44,836 nt of DNA from positions 1-44,836 of the forward strand of contig JAFWQP010000023.1 in assembly GCA_017509045.1 (NCBI GenBank). Reading direction: 5' to 3'. The translations under genes were made by a program, and so were the position numbers. The notes under the pieces are model-generated. The model was given only the letters and a program-made list of their open reading frames with translations. It had not been told where the DNA came from and did no database searches. Of this stretch, positions 23,571-33,000 are shown piece by piece. Position 1 is the first letter of the stretch. Every line of letters starts with the position of its first letter. The stretch is from Bacteroidales bacterium (GTDB lineage Bacteria; Bacteroidota; Bacteroidia; Bacteroidales; P3).

Positions 23571-24859
23571 GAAAGGTATTGATTATGGCAGCGGCACTTA
23601 TGGTGTCGCTGCCTTTCGCTAAGGCACAAGATACTGTTGCAGTTAAGCCTTCGACCAAGAGCTCAATAAAGGTGTACGGCTTTGTGCGCAATTATCTGAC
23701 GTTCGACAGCCGCAAGACTTATACCGTGGTGGGTGGCGAGTACAATATGTTGCCGTATGATGTGGATAGGGTTGACGGCGTTGACTTGAACGATGTGGCA
23801 GCCATGCAGATGCAGGCACTTACTTCGCGTATTGGCGTGGCTATCACTGGCCCTATGGTGTTGGGTTGGGAGACAAGCGGTAAGCTGGAGGGCGACTTTG
23901 GCGGCTTTGGTACCAACAACACCGTGCTGCGTCTGCGATTGGCGTATGTCAAATTGCAAAAGGAGGGTCGAGAACTCTTAATGGGTCAGGATTGGCATCC
24001 GCTTAGTGGCGACATCATGCCCGAGGTGTTGGGCATGGCCGCAGGCGCTCCTTTCCGTCCCCACAGCCGCACGCCTCAGATACGCGCCACACGGTATTGG
24101 GGAGCGCTGGGCTGTAGTGCTGCATTGCTTTGGCAGCTGCAATATATGAACAATGGACCAGAGAGCGCCACCAGCCTGACCAGTGTGGCAAGCCTCGACT
24201 TTGCCCGTCATGCCCTATGGCCCGAGGCCTTCTTGGGATTCAATTTCAGGCAGGGAGGATGGTACACCCAGTTGGGGGTGGATGCCCAATTGTTGCGTCC
24301 CCGAACACATGCTGTGGTAGAGGGTGTTGCAAGAAGGGTTGATGAAACCGTTGCCTCGCTCACCCCCACACTCTATGCGCAGTATGTTGATGGCAGCTGG
24401 GCGGTAAAATTCCGTACTCTGTTGGCACAGAATACCAGCCACCTCAACCAGTTGGTGGGCTATGGCATAGCAGGTGTCGAACCGGATGGTTCGTATAGGT
24501 ATGCACCGATCAATGCCTCTATCTCATACTTGAACATAGCATACGGAAAACGGGTTCGTGCTAACCTCTTCCTTGGGTATATGAAGAATCTGGGTGCTAA
24601 TGAGGATTTGCACGACTTTGGTGAGGGCGACTTTCACATATATATGAAAGGAGGCAATATCTTTACCCACCTCAACAGTGTGTACCGCATAGCTCCGTCG
24701 ATTAGTTATAATCTGCCCCAATTCAATGTGGGGCTGGAGTATGAGTGGACAGCTTGCACCTTTGGCGACTTGGCATCTGACGGGAGCATTCTTCTCAACG
24801 ACCACCTGCATCAAGTGTCTAACCACCGCGTGTGCGTGTTGGTGAAGTATAACTTTTAA
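23567..24859 (+). CDS. Outer-membrane porin-like protein
   Basis: The start is the ATG at 23567, which shares ATGA with the transporter stop; the longer open frame upstream runs antagonistically through the transporter gene. The 430 residues begin with a signal peptide (MRKVLIMAAALMVSLPFAKAQ) and look like a beta-barrel of the porin/DcaP kind: KVYGFVRNYLTFDSRKTY, SRIGVAITGPMVLGWETSGKLEGDFGGF, LRLRLAYVKLQKEGRELLMGQDWHPL and the terminal strand RVCVLVKYNF. Tight coupling to the inner-membrane transporter suggests that both handle the same solute, one at each membrane. The family name is uncertain. Confidence 0.8.
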   Translation: MRKVLIMAAALMVSLPFAKAQDTVAVKPSTKSSIKVYGFVRNYLTFDSRKTYTVVGGEYNMLPYDVDRVDGVDLNDVAAMQMQALTSRIGVAITGPMVLGWETSGKLEGDFGGFGTNNTVLRLRLAYVKLQKEGRELLMGQDWHPLSGDIMPEVLGMAAGAPFRPHSRTPQIRATRYWGALGCSAALLWQLQYMNNGPESATSLTSVASLDFARHALWPEAFLGFNFRQGGWYTQLGVDAQLLRPRTHAVVEGVARRVDETVASLTPTLYAQYVDGSWAVKFRTLLAQNTSHLNQLVGYGIAGVEPDGSYRYAPINASISYLNIAYGKRVRANLFLGYMKNLGANEDLHDFGEGDFHIYMKGGNIFTHLNSVYRIAPSISYNLPQFNVGLEYEWTACTFGDLASDGSILLNDHLHQVSNHRVCVLVKYNF

Positions 24860-25119
24860 AATTAAAAATGTAACAAATTAAAAAGTAAAAATTTGAATTC
24901 GTAAATTCGTTAATATGTAAATTCGTAAATCTTTGATGCGCCAAGGACTAACTCATTAACACATTAACACGTTAACACATTCAAGAAATCAACTTCTTAG
25001 TTCTTAGTTCTTAGTTCTTACTTCAAAAAAGTGGGTGTTTTGTTAAAAAGTTTCTTTTTTTTATCTGTCATTGTAGTAGGGATATAGGTTTGTTTATAGG
25101 GGTTGAAAAGTTAAAAAAC
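24860..25119. repeat. Spacer of word repeats (GTAAATTCGTTAAT and TTAGTTCTTAG families)
   Basis: AATTCGTAAATTCGTTAATATG words, the segment CTTTGATGCGCCAAGGACTAAC, CATTAACACATTAACACG words and TTAGTTCTTAG words follow one another. The same order (except for the last family) recurs at 26250-26380, where the middle segment reads CTTTGATGCGTCAGCGACTAAC twice. No gene is visible. Confidence 0.7.
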
Positions 25120-25150
25120 TTGACAACGGCTTCAAAATTTCGTATCTTTG
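25120..25150 (+). promoter_or_regulatory. Bacteroidota-type promoter of queA
   Basis: TTG (25120-25122) and TATCTTTG (25143-25150) are 20 bp apart, fitting the -33/-7 pattern. The start codon of queA follows 26 bp after the -7 box, so the leader would be only about 20 bases. Confidence 0.65.
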
Positions 25151-25175
25151 CACGTTTTTTTAATAATGGTTGTTT

Positions 25176-26231
25176 ATGAAACTGTCGTATTATAATTTTA
25201 ATCTGCCGAGCGAGCTGATAGCTGAGAAACCGTCGAAACAGCGCGACGAATGCCGCCTGATGGTGCTGCACCGCGACACAAGGACGATAGAGCACCGATT
25301 GTTTAAGGACATTATCGAGTATCTGCACGCTGGCGACGTGGTGGTGGCAAACAACACCAAGGTGTTTCCCGCTCTGCTCTACGGCGAAAAGGAGAAGACC
25401 GGCGCACGGATAACGGTGTTCTTGCAGCGCGAGTTGAACCGCGAGATGCGCCTGTGGGATGTGATTGTGGACCCTGCGCGTAAAATTCGCATCGGCAACA
25501 AGCTCTATTTCGGCCCTAACGAGTCGTTGGTGGCGGAGGTGATAGACAACACTACGTCGAGAGGGCGCACGGTGCGTTTCCTCTACGACGGCACGCACGA
25601 GGAGTTTGTGAAGCACATCCGCAGTCTCGGCCATACGCCTCTGCCCGACGAACTGCAGGCGTTGCGCAATATCGAGAACTGGGACGCGGAACGCTACCAG
25701 ACGATATATGCCAAGAACGAGGGCGCGGTGGCGGCACCCATAGCGGGTCTGCATTTTAGTAGAGAGTTGCTGAAACGTTTCGAGATTAACGATATTATCT
25801 GGGAGGAACTGACGCTGCACTGCGGCATGGGCAATTTTAAGGGCATAGAGGTGGAAGACCTGTCGAAGCACCGCATGGATGCCGAGGAGATGCATATCTC
25901 GCAGCAGACGTGCGACGCAGTGATGGATGCCAAGCAGCGGGGCAACAAGGTGTGTGCGGTGGGAACGACCACAATGCGCGCCATTGAGAGTGCGGTGACT
26001 ATCTTCGGCAAGATTAGCCCGTATGACGGGTGGACCAACAAGTTTATCTATCCTCCCTACAAGTTCTCGATTGCCGACATGATGGTGACAAACTTCCAGC
26101 ACCCCAAGTCGTCGCAGTTTATCATGGCGTGCGCCTTTGGTGGCTCTGAGTTTATGCACAGCGCCTACGAAACCGCCATCAAGGAGAAGTATAAGTTCTC
26201 AACCTACGGCGACGCAATGCTGATAATTTGA
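25176..26231 (+). CDS. queA: S-adenosylmethionine:tRNA ribosyltransferase-isomerase
   Basis: The protein has 351 residues from the ATG at 25176 ([19 protein letters not shown]); a TTG two codons upstream is less likely. QueA builds the epoxycyclopentane ring of epoxyqueuosine on tRNA position 34. Family segments are plain: [89 protein letters not shown] and [13 protein letters not shown]. In Bacteroides queA usually lies next to truB as I remember it; here truB is 8 kb away on the other strand. Confidence 0.95.
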   Translation: MKLSYYNFNLPSELIAEKPSKQRDECRLMVLHRDTRTIEHRLFKDIIEYLHAGDVVVANNTKVFPALLYGEKEKTGARITVFLQRELNREMRLWDVIVDPARKIRIGNKLYFGPNESLVAEVIDNTTSRGRTVRFLYDGTHEEFVKHIRSLGHTPLPDELQALRNIENWDAERYQTIYAKNEGAVAAPIAGLHFSRELLKRFEINDIIWEELTLHCGMGNFKGIEVEDLSKHRMDAEEMHISQQTCDAVMDAKQRGNKVCAVGTTTMRAIESAVTIFGKISPYDGWTNKFIYPPYKFSIADMMVTNFQHPKSSQFIMACAFGGSEFMHSAYETAIKEKYKFSTYGDAMLII

Positions 26232-26244
26232 GAATGGAGCTTTC

Positions 26245-26398
26245 GAATCCGTTAATTCATTAATGTGTTAATTCGTTAATATTTAATGCGTCAGCGACTA
26301 ACACGTCGAATTCGTTAATTCGTTAATCTTTGATGCGTCAGCGACTAACACATTAACACGTTAATACATTTACACATTCTCTTAGTTTTCAATTTTCA
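26245..26398. repeat. Spacer with duplicated GTTAATTCGTTAAT / GCGTCAGCGACTAAC words
   Basis: The word block GTTAATTCGTTAATA followed by TTAATGCGTCAGCGACTAACAC occurs twice in tandem, then CATTAACACGTTAATACATT and finally TTTTCAATTTTCAATTCTC, which reaches the start codon of rarA with 12 bases to spare. A related block lies at 24893-24985. Confidence 0.75.
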
Positions 26399-26411
26399 AT
26401 TCTCAATTCAA

Positions 26412-27665
26412 ATGGTTCCTCTAGCAGAGATACTTAGGCCGACGACGCTGGATGGCTATATCGGGCAGCAGCACTTAGTGGGCAAGGGCGCACCGCTGAG
26501 GGCGTTGATTGACAGCGGTCGTATCCCCTCGATGATATTATGGGGGCCTCCCGGTATTGGCAAGACCACGCTTGCCGCCATTATCAGCCACACGTTGCAA
26601 CGTCCTTTTTATACGCTCAGTGCCATCAGCAGCGGAGTGAAGGAGGTGCGCGAGGTGATAGATAAGGCTAAGGCGGAGGAGGGGTCGATATTGTTTATCG
26701 ATGAGATACACCGTTTCTCGAAAAGCCAGCAGGATTCGCTGCTGGGTGCTGTGGAACGCGGTATAGTGACACTGATAGGTGCGACGACTGAGAATCCCTC
26801 GTTCGAGGTGATTTCGGCGTTGCTGTCGCGCTGTCAGGTGTATGTGCTTAAGGAGTTTGGCACGGAGGAGTTGCAACAGCTGGTGGACACGGCGGTGGAA
26901 CATTATGCTTCACAGGGACGAAAGGTGGAGGTGAAGGAGACGGAGGCTTTGTTCCGTATCTCGGGCGGAGATGCGCGCAAGCTGCTTAACGCAATAGAGC
27001 TGGTGGTGAACAACAGTGGGGAAGGCGATGTGATGATTGACAATGCCTGTACCGCGCGTGTGATACAGCAGAATCTGGCCTATTATGACAAGCAGGGCGA
27101 GATGCACTACGACATTATCAGTGCCTTTATCAAGTCGATGCGCGGCAGCGACCCTAATGCGGCGGTGTATTGGCTGGCGAGGATGATTGAGGGAGGCGAA
27201 GACCCTGTGTTTATAGCCCGTAGAATGCTGATATTCGCCAGCGAGGATATAGGTAACAGCAACCCCAATGCGCTGCTATTGGCGAATGCCTGCTTTGAGG
27301 CGGTGACGAAGATAGGCTATCCCGAATGTAGAATCACGTTGTCGCAGTGTGCTGTTTATCTCGCTTCGTCGGTGAAGAGCAACAGCACTTATATGGCGTT
27401 GGCGAATGCCCAGCAGGTGGTGCGCCAGACGGGCGACCTGCCGGTGCCGCTGCACATACGCAATGCGCCTACCAAACTGATGAAGCAGTTGGGCTATGGC
27501 GACGGCTATAAGTATGCGCATGACTATGTGGGTAACTTTGTGGAGCAGGAGTTTCTCCCCGACAGGCTGAAGGGGACCAAGTTTTACGAACCCGGCCAGA
27601 ATGCCCGCGAGGAGGAGACTCGCCGACAGTTGCGTGCACGTTGGGGCCAAAAATATGGATATTGA
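26412..27665 (+). CDS. rarA: Replication-associated recombination protein A (AAA+ ATPase)
   Basis: The 417 residues match RarA/MgsA, a clamp-loader-like AAA+ ATPase acting at stalled forks. LAEILRPTTLDGYIGQQHLVG is followed by the Walker A GPPGIGKTT (44-52), FYTLSAISSGVKEVREVI, Walker B SILFIDEIHRFSKSQQDSLL, the sensor GATTENPSFEVISALLSRC, and the C-terminal oligomerisation part (MRGSDPNAAVYWLARMIEGGEDP, ASEDIGNSNPNAL, YGYKYAHDY-like). Its last 3 codons lie just ahead of the acetyltransferase gene. The upstream word repeat runs to the start codon and no Shine-Dalgarno site is seen. Confidence 0.95.
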   Translation: MVPLAEILRPTTLDGYIGQQHLVGKGAPLRALIDSGRIPSMILWGPPGIGKTTLAAIISHTLQRPFYTLSAISSGVKEVREVIDKAKAEEGSILFIDEIHRFSKSQQDSLLGAVERGIVTLIGATTENPSFEVISALLSRCQVYVLKEFGTEELQQLVDTAVEHYASQGRKVEVKETEALFRISGGDARKLLNAIELVVNNSGEGDVMIDNACTARVIQQNLAYYDKQGEMHYDIISAFIKSMRGSDPNAAVYWLARMIEGGEDPVFIARRMLIFASEDIGNSNPNALLLANACFEAVTKIGYPECRITLSQCAVYLASSVKSNSTYMALANAQQVVRQTGDLPVPLHIRNAPTKLMKQLGYGDGYKYAHDYVGNFVEQEFLPDRLKGTKFYEPGQNAREEETRRQLRARWGQKYGY

Positions 27666-27672
27666 AGAAGAG

Positions 27673-28242
27673 ATGATTACCGACAGGCAGAGCTATAAAG
27701 ACTATGTGGCACAGGATTTGAAGGCTTATGGGTTGTCGCGTGTGGGATTTTATGACTATCTTTGGCGCGACAGTCTTCGTTTTCAGCTGCGTTTGCGGAA
27801 GATAGAATACTTTCACAACACAGGGCAGAGTAGACCTCTTAGGCGAGCATATTGCTTTTTACTGGAGGTGGTCAATCACCGTCTTGCTGCCCGATTGGGT
27901 TTCACCATCCCCAAGAATGTGTTTGGTCCAGGTCTGTGCCTAGTGCATCACGGCACCATCGTGGTGCATCCCGACGTTCGCGTGGGGCGCAATTGCCGCC
28001 TACATCCCTCTACTTGCTTAGGCAACCACAATGGCTCTCCTGCATTGGGCGACAATGTGTATATTGGTCCTGGTGCCAAGATATATGGCAACATTAGTGT
28101 GGGTGACAATGTGGCAATTGGTGCCAACAGCGTTGTGAATAAGTCTTTCGGAAGCAACCTCACATTGGCTGGAGCCCCCGCCCATATCGTTGCCGAGTGT
28201 GGTGCATTGGAACAGGGGGTATTTCCTTCATCTATCAGTTAA
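27673..28242 (+). CDS. Serine acetyltransferase-like hexapeptide-repeat protein
   Basis: The start is chosen at the ATG at 27673 (MITDRQSYKDYVAQDL), because relatives in polysaccharide loci begin MITSKKDY; an ATG at 27655 inside the end of rarA would add six residues. The 189 residues comprise a helical N-terminal part (YLWRDSLRFQLRLRKIEYFHN) and a left-handed beta-helix (NVFGPGLCLVHHGTIVVHPDVRVGRNCRLHPSTCLG, NVYIGPGAKIYGNISVGDNVAIGANSVV). This is the short CysE-like group often annotated serine O-acetyltransferase and frequent in capsule clusters, where it probably acetylates sugars. Which acceptor it uses cannot be told. An ABC-F gene follows 12 bp downstream. Confidence 0.85.
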   Translation: MITDRQSYKDYVAQDLKAYGLSRVGFYDYLWRDSLRFQLRLRKIEYFHNTGQSRPLRRAYCFLLEVVNHRLAARLGFTIPKNVFGPGLCLVHHGTIVVHPDVRVGRNCRLHPSTCLGNHNGSPALGDNVYIGPGAKIYGNISVGDNVAIGANSVVNKSFGSNLTLAGAPAHIVAECGALEQGVFPSSIS

Positions 28243-28254
28243 TCACTCATAATC

Positions 28255-30045
28255 ATGGCTGACGCACTCCTTACAGTTGAGAACCTCACCAAGTCGGTTG
28301 GCGAAAAACTGCTTTTCGACGATATTTCCTTTGGCATCAATGCTGGGCAGAAGACCGCGCTGATTGCTCGCAACGGATACGGCAAGTCGACATTGCTTAA
28401 TATCCTTACAGGGAAGACTTTGCAAGATGCAGGCAAGGTAACCTTCCGAGGGGATGTGCGCATGGCGTATCTGCCTCAACAGCCTGAATTGTTACCCATG
28501 CAGACAGTGCGCAGCTTTGTATACTCTGCCCAGTGTCCCGAACATGAGGATGAGTGGACGTTTGAGCAACGGATAGAGGAGATCCTTTCGCGACTGAAGA
28601 TTGACGACAAGTTGGACCAGCCGATGCAGACGCTGAGTGGTGGCGAGCAGAAGAAGGTTGCATTAAGCCGTATATTGATAGACGATACCAATCTGTTGCT
28701 TTTGGACGAGCCAACCAATCACCTCGACATACAGATGATTGAGTGGCTGGAAGATTTTCTCCAGCGTCAGCGTCTCGCTATATTGATGGTTACGCACGAC
28801 CGCTATTTCTTAGACCATGTGTGCCAAGATATCTTGGAGATTGACAACGCCCGGCTGTACCACTATCGTGGCAATTACGATTACTACCTGCGCAAAAAGG
28901 CCGAACGGGAGTACAACGAACGCGTGGAAGTGGAGAAGGCTAAGAGCCTTTATCGTACCGAGCTGGATTGGATGCGAAGGATGCCGCAGGCTCGAGGCAC
29001 AAAGGCTCAGGCTCGTATCGACGCCTTTTATGAGCTGGAAGAGAAGGCGCACACCCGCTTTGATGACCGCCGTCCACAGCTGACGGTCAAGACCGAGCGT
29101 ATCGGTGGCAAGATATTGGAGATGTATAACGTCACTAAGCGTTATGACGAGGTGGCAATGGTGGACGATTTCAGTTATGTATTCAAGAAGGGTGAGAAAA
29201 TCGGCATTGTCGGTCCTAACGGGGTGGGCAAGTCTACGTTTCTGAACCTGCTTACCGAACGGTTGCGTCCCGACAGCGGGCGTGTAATTGTAGGTCAGAC
29301 CATACAGTTTGGTTTCTATACCCAAGAGGGTATGACGGCAAGGCCCGATATGCGAGTGATTGATATAGTCAAGGATGTGGCTGAGCGAATCGAACTGGAC
29401 AACGGCAAGGATATGTCGGCACACCAATTCCTCACTTATTTCGGTTTCGACGACACCACGCAGTACAACTATTTCGGCAACCTCAGCGGAGGTGAGAAAC
29501 GCAGGTTGTATCTGCTGAAAGTGTTGATGGCGAACCCCAACTTTCTTATCCTCGACGAGCCCACCAACGACCTCGACATCTACACGCTTGAGATACTTGA
29601 GCAATTCCTAAAGGACTATAAGGGCTGTCTTGTTATCGTCAGCCACGACCGCAGTTTCATGGACCATATCGTCGACCACATTTTTGTGTTCGAAGGCGAA
29701 GGCAAAATCCGCGATTACCACAGCAATTATACCGAGTATCTTGCTAACAAGAATCGCCAGCAGCGCGAGTCGGCCTTGCAGAAACGTGAAGAAAAGCCTA
29801 AATACGAGCGTAACAAGTCGGACAAACCTAAAGCCACCTACAAGCAGCAACGCGAATATGAGCAGCTGACAGCTGAAATCGAAGCCCTTAATAAGGAAAA
29901 GTCCGAATTGGAAGCACTCCTCAACGGCGGTTCGACTGATGTGGCTCAATTGACTGAGGCTTCCACCCGTATAGGTGAAATCATCGCCGCTCTCGACGAG
30001 AAGGAGCTCCGTTGGCTGGAGCTGGACGAGATAGTGAATCAGTAG
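28255..30045 (+). CDS. ABC-F family ATPase
   Basis: The 596-residue soluble protein has two ABC domains without membrane segments. Domain 1 has ALIARNGYGKSTLLNIL (first Gly of Walker A is Ala), LSGGEQKKVALSR and LLLLDEPTNHLD; the linker (EREYNERVEVEKAKSLYRTELDWMRRMPQARGTKAQ) is the P-site interacting region; domain 2 has GIVGPNGVGKSTFLNLL, LSGGEKRRLYLL and LILDEPTNDLD. A basic tail ends in a coiled coil (about 510-595), as in the Uup type. ABC-F proteins act on the ribosomal E site in translation rescue, or as DNA-associated Uup; which role applies here is not visible. The gene converges on the LRR gene with 10 bp between stops. Confidence 0.93.
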   Translation: MADALLTVENLTKSVGEKLLFDDISFGINAGQKTALIARNGYGKSTLLNILTGKTLQDAGKVTFRGDVRMAYLPQQPELLPMQTVRSFVYSAQCPEHEDEWTFEQRIEEILSRLKIDDKLDQPMQTLSGGEQKKVALSRILIDDTNLLLLDEPTNHLDIQMIEWLEDFLQRQRLAILMVTHDRYFLDHVCQDILEIDNARLYHYRGNYDYYLRKKAEREYNERVEVEKAKSLYRTELDWMRRMPQARGTKAQARIDAFYELEEKAHTRFDDRRPQLTVKTERIGGKILEMYNVTKRYDEVAMVDDFSYVFKKGEKIGIVGPNGVGKSTFLNLLTERLRPDSGRVIVGQTIQFGFYTQEGMTARPDMRVIDIVKDVAERIELDNGKDMSAHQFLTYFGFDDTTQYNYFGNLSGGEKRRLYLLKVLMANPNFLILDEPTNDLDIYTLEILEQFLKDYKGCLVIVSHDRSFMDHIVDHIFVFEGEGKIRDYHSNYTEYLANKNRQQRESALQKREEKPKYERNKSDKPKATYKQQREYEQLTAEIEALNKEKSELEALLNGGSTDVAQLTEASTRIGEIIAALDEKELRWLELDEIVNQ

Positions 30046-30055
30046 TATACCCCTT

Positions 30056-33000
30056 TTAGCGAAGCAGGGTTACGATACCAGCACCACTTTTTCGAATGTT
30101 ACCATTATCTGTGATGTGGATGAAATAGTGATAGGCGTATGCGCCTTGGGGCAGAGGCTGCCCGTTGTGGGTACCGTCCCATTCTTCCGTCGGGTCGGTG
30201 GTGTGAAATATTTTTTGACCTAAACGATTGTAGATGATAAGCTCGTATTCTGCAAAGACTTTGCGAGTATGGATGCCAAATGTTTGGTTTGTTTCTTTAC
30301 CTGGGGTGAAGACGTTGGGAAACCAGTAGGAGTTGTATTTGATGGGCAGCGTGATGCTAGTGTCTGCACAGCATACATGGTTACAGGTTACAAGGATTAT
30401 CGGCAGGCTGTTCTCTGGCAGGTCAGTGAGGCGCTGATGCAGGTTGGCTCCGCTGAAATTGATGCCGTCAGGCATCTGCCAGAGGGATGAGGTGGAATAC
30501 TCTGAGCAGTCGTTGAGGAGGACGAGGGGGTCGTCAAAGTCGATGTAGTCTCGTAGTATTTCGATGCATGGGACTGGATGTTGAAACACTTGGATGGTTA
30601 TACTGGTGTCGGCTTGTTCCAACAGACTGTATGAGGTGGTCTCGAGAGGGGTCACCTTGATTCGGTGGCATGTGTCGCGTCCGTTGAGGCTTGGGTCGGG
30701 CGGTATGGCAACCCAATGCACCGTTGCAGTGTCGGGTGTGGCTGTAAGCACCACCGTATCGCCTAGACAGATGCCGTTGGTCGACATGTCGCTATGGATG
30801 ACAAGGGGTTCGTGGTGCAGCACGGTGACATGCACCGTGACCACGCTGTCGCAACCCGATGGCAGCGGATAAGTGCCGTGGTGATAGTATCCTGCCTGGC
30901 TGTAGGTAATTCCGTCGATTATGATGCTGTCGCCCTCGTCCAGCACCACCTGGATAGTGTCTTCTACATGCTGTCCGCTCGCTGTCAGGTTCAATGTGAG
31001 CAGCGTGTCGCATCCCACTGTGGCGGAGAATAGAAAAGTGTACGTTCCCGCGCTGTCCAGTGTGCGGTTGCGCCATTGGTAGCCTTCGCCGAGGCAGAAG
31101 GAGTCCTCGATGGTGTCCATGTTGGTTGGTGAGACGCAGATGTACGCCTCTACGGTGTCGCAGAAGCCGTCGGTGCATTCGCCTCGTAGCAAGGCGGTGA
31201 CGTGGTGCAGCCCTGGGGTGTCGAATCTATAGTGTATACGCATAGCACTGTCTGCCAACGGAAGGGAGTCAATAGTCCAGTAGGCCGCTGTGTCGATGCT
31301 GGTGGTGGTGGCAATCAGCTCCACTTCGTTGTCTGCGCAGACCTGCAGACACTGTTCCGACGTAGGAGCAAGTGTTCCGTTGGCGAGCAGCAATGCCCCT
31401 TGTGGGTGCAGGCTCATGGCTGCGGGGTAGGTGTAGCTCTCGGCTTTTCCCAGTCCATAAAACCAGCCGGTGAAAACCCCGCGGTCGCAACGCAGGGTAT
31501 GGGTACCAGGGGTGACTTTCAGGCGGGCATAGCTGAGGGTGGGATTATGGGCGGAGAAGTGGCTGCCGATGGGATTGTCGTCAAGGGTGATATATGGCAC
31601 TGCGTCTAGGGATGCACAGAGGTTGACAAAGTGCTCGGATACGGATTCGCAACTCACTGCGTTGAAGGTGGCTATACTGGTGCCTTGGTCGAGATGTGGC
31701 AGCGTCACAGAGGAAGGGTCGCCCCAATAATTGCATTCGTGTCCATTAAAGTAAAGCGAAACACCTACGGGTGCACTGGCTTCGAGCAGCTGGGCTGTGT
31801 TGGTCGGAAGTTGGATGATGTGGTGCTGGCGGTGGTGGATGGTGTCCAGTGGTGTGCCGTCAAGGGTCAGCACGGTGCTGTCCTTGCTGGCGGTGACGAC
31901 GACCCAATCGCCGCCTTTCAATGCTGGCGAAGTGAGCAGGTATCGCTGTCCCCATGTGCCGGTGGGCGTGGCCTGCTCATAGCAATGGTCTGCGGCGGCG
32001 GCAAAGCCGGTTGGGGTGTCGCATCCGATATTTATTCGGCCAGAACCGCTGAAGAGGGCGAATGGTTTGCCGTTGGACACCACTTCCATTCCGTTGAAGA
32101 AGGTACCGTTCCCATAGCTGCCGCAGTTGCTTCTTAGCTGTAAGGTCTGTCCCCGCATGAGTGTTACATTGCTACCGTTGCTGTAGCTGAGAGAGTTGCA
32201 GCTGGTATGTAATTGCAGCACAGTGTTGTCCTCAATGGCCAGTAGGCCTACGATTGCGTTTTCTCTTGATGGATAGCCTTGCACTATATATTGTGTGTCG
32301 AGGGTGGCAGTGGGGTATACGGTGGCCATGTCGTATGCGTATGGGACATAGTCGGACGAGAAAAGGGCTATGGGGGCAGTGCTACTGACGTGTATGCCAT
32401 GTCCCATGATGATTTCGGGGGAGGTGTTGTAGTTGCGGACGGCTCTGTCGGTTGGAATGATGACTGTCTCACTGCCACCTCCTTCTAGACAGACGATAGT
32501 GTCCCAATGGTGGCATGGTTGTTCGATGGTGATGACGGCATCTTCCTCTCCGGTGATGACCAGGCTGTAGCTGCCATCATGCTCGTGGTCGGCACATAGG
32601 AACATACACCAGAAGTCGGTGCCCATGGTGGTCAGCACGGGTGTCTCTGCTTGGGGTGTTGGTGGCGGAATGGGACCGGAGGGGATAAGGGTTTCGATGA
32701 AGTTATTCAGTGGCGACCAGGCCTCCTCGTATTGGCTGCGGCTTCCTATCGGAATGTAGACAGGCAGATTTGTATTTACCTGCTCAAATGCCCGTGGTCC
32801 GGCTTTGTCAGGTCTGAGGGCGTGGCTGTTGATGTGGGTCAGTGAGCCGCATCCCTCAAAGGCGCGTCCCCGCACAGCAATGGTTGGGGACTCGATTGTT
32901 ATCTCCCGCAGGCTTGTGCAGTTCAAAAATGCGGCAAAGCCGATACTTTCTACCGTCGATGGCAGTGTGGCACTGCGCAATGCTGTGTTGTCGGCAAAGG

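Noticed and set aside
27655..27672. Earlier ATG for the serine acetyltransferase-like gene
   Set aside because: It would overlap rarA by 11 bp and add MDIEEE, which relatives lack; the ATG at 27673 fits the family start MIT.
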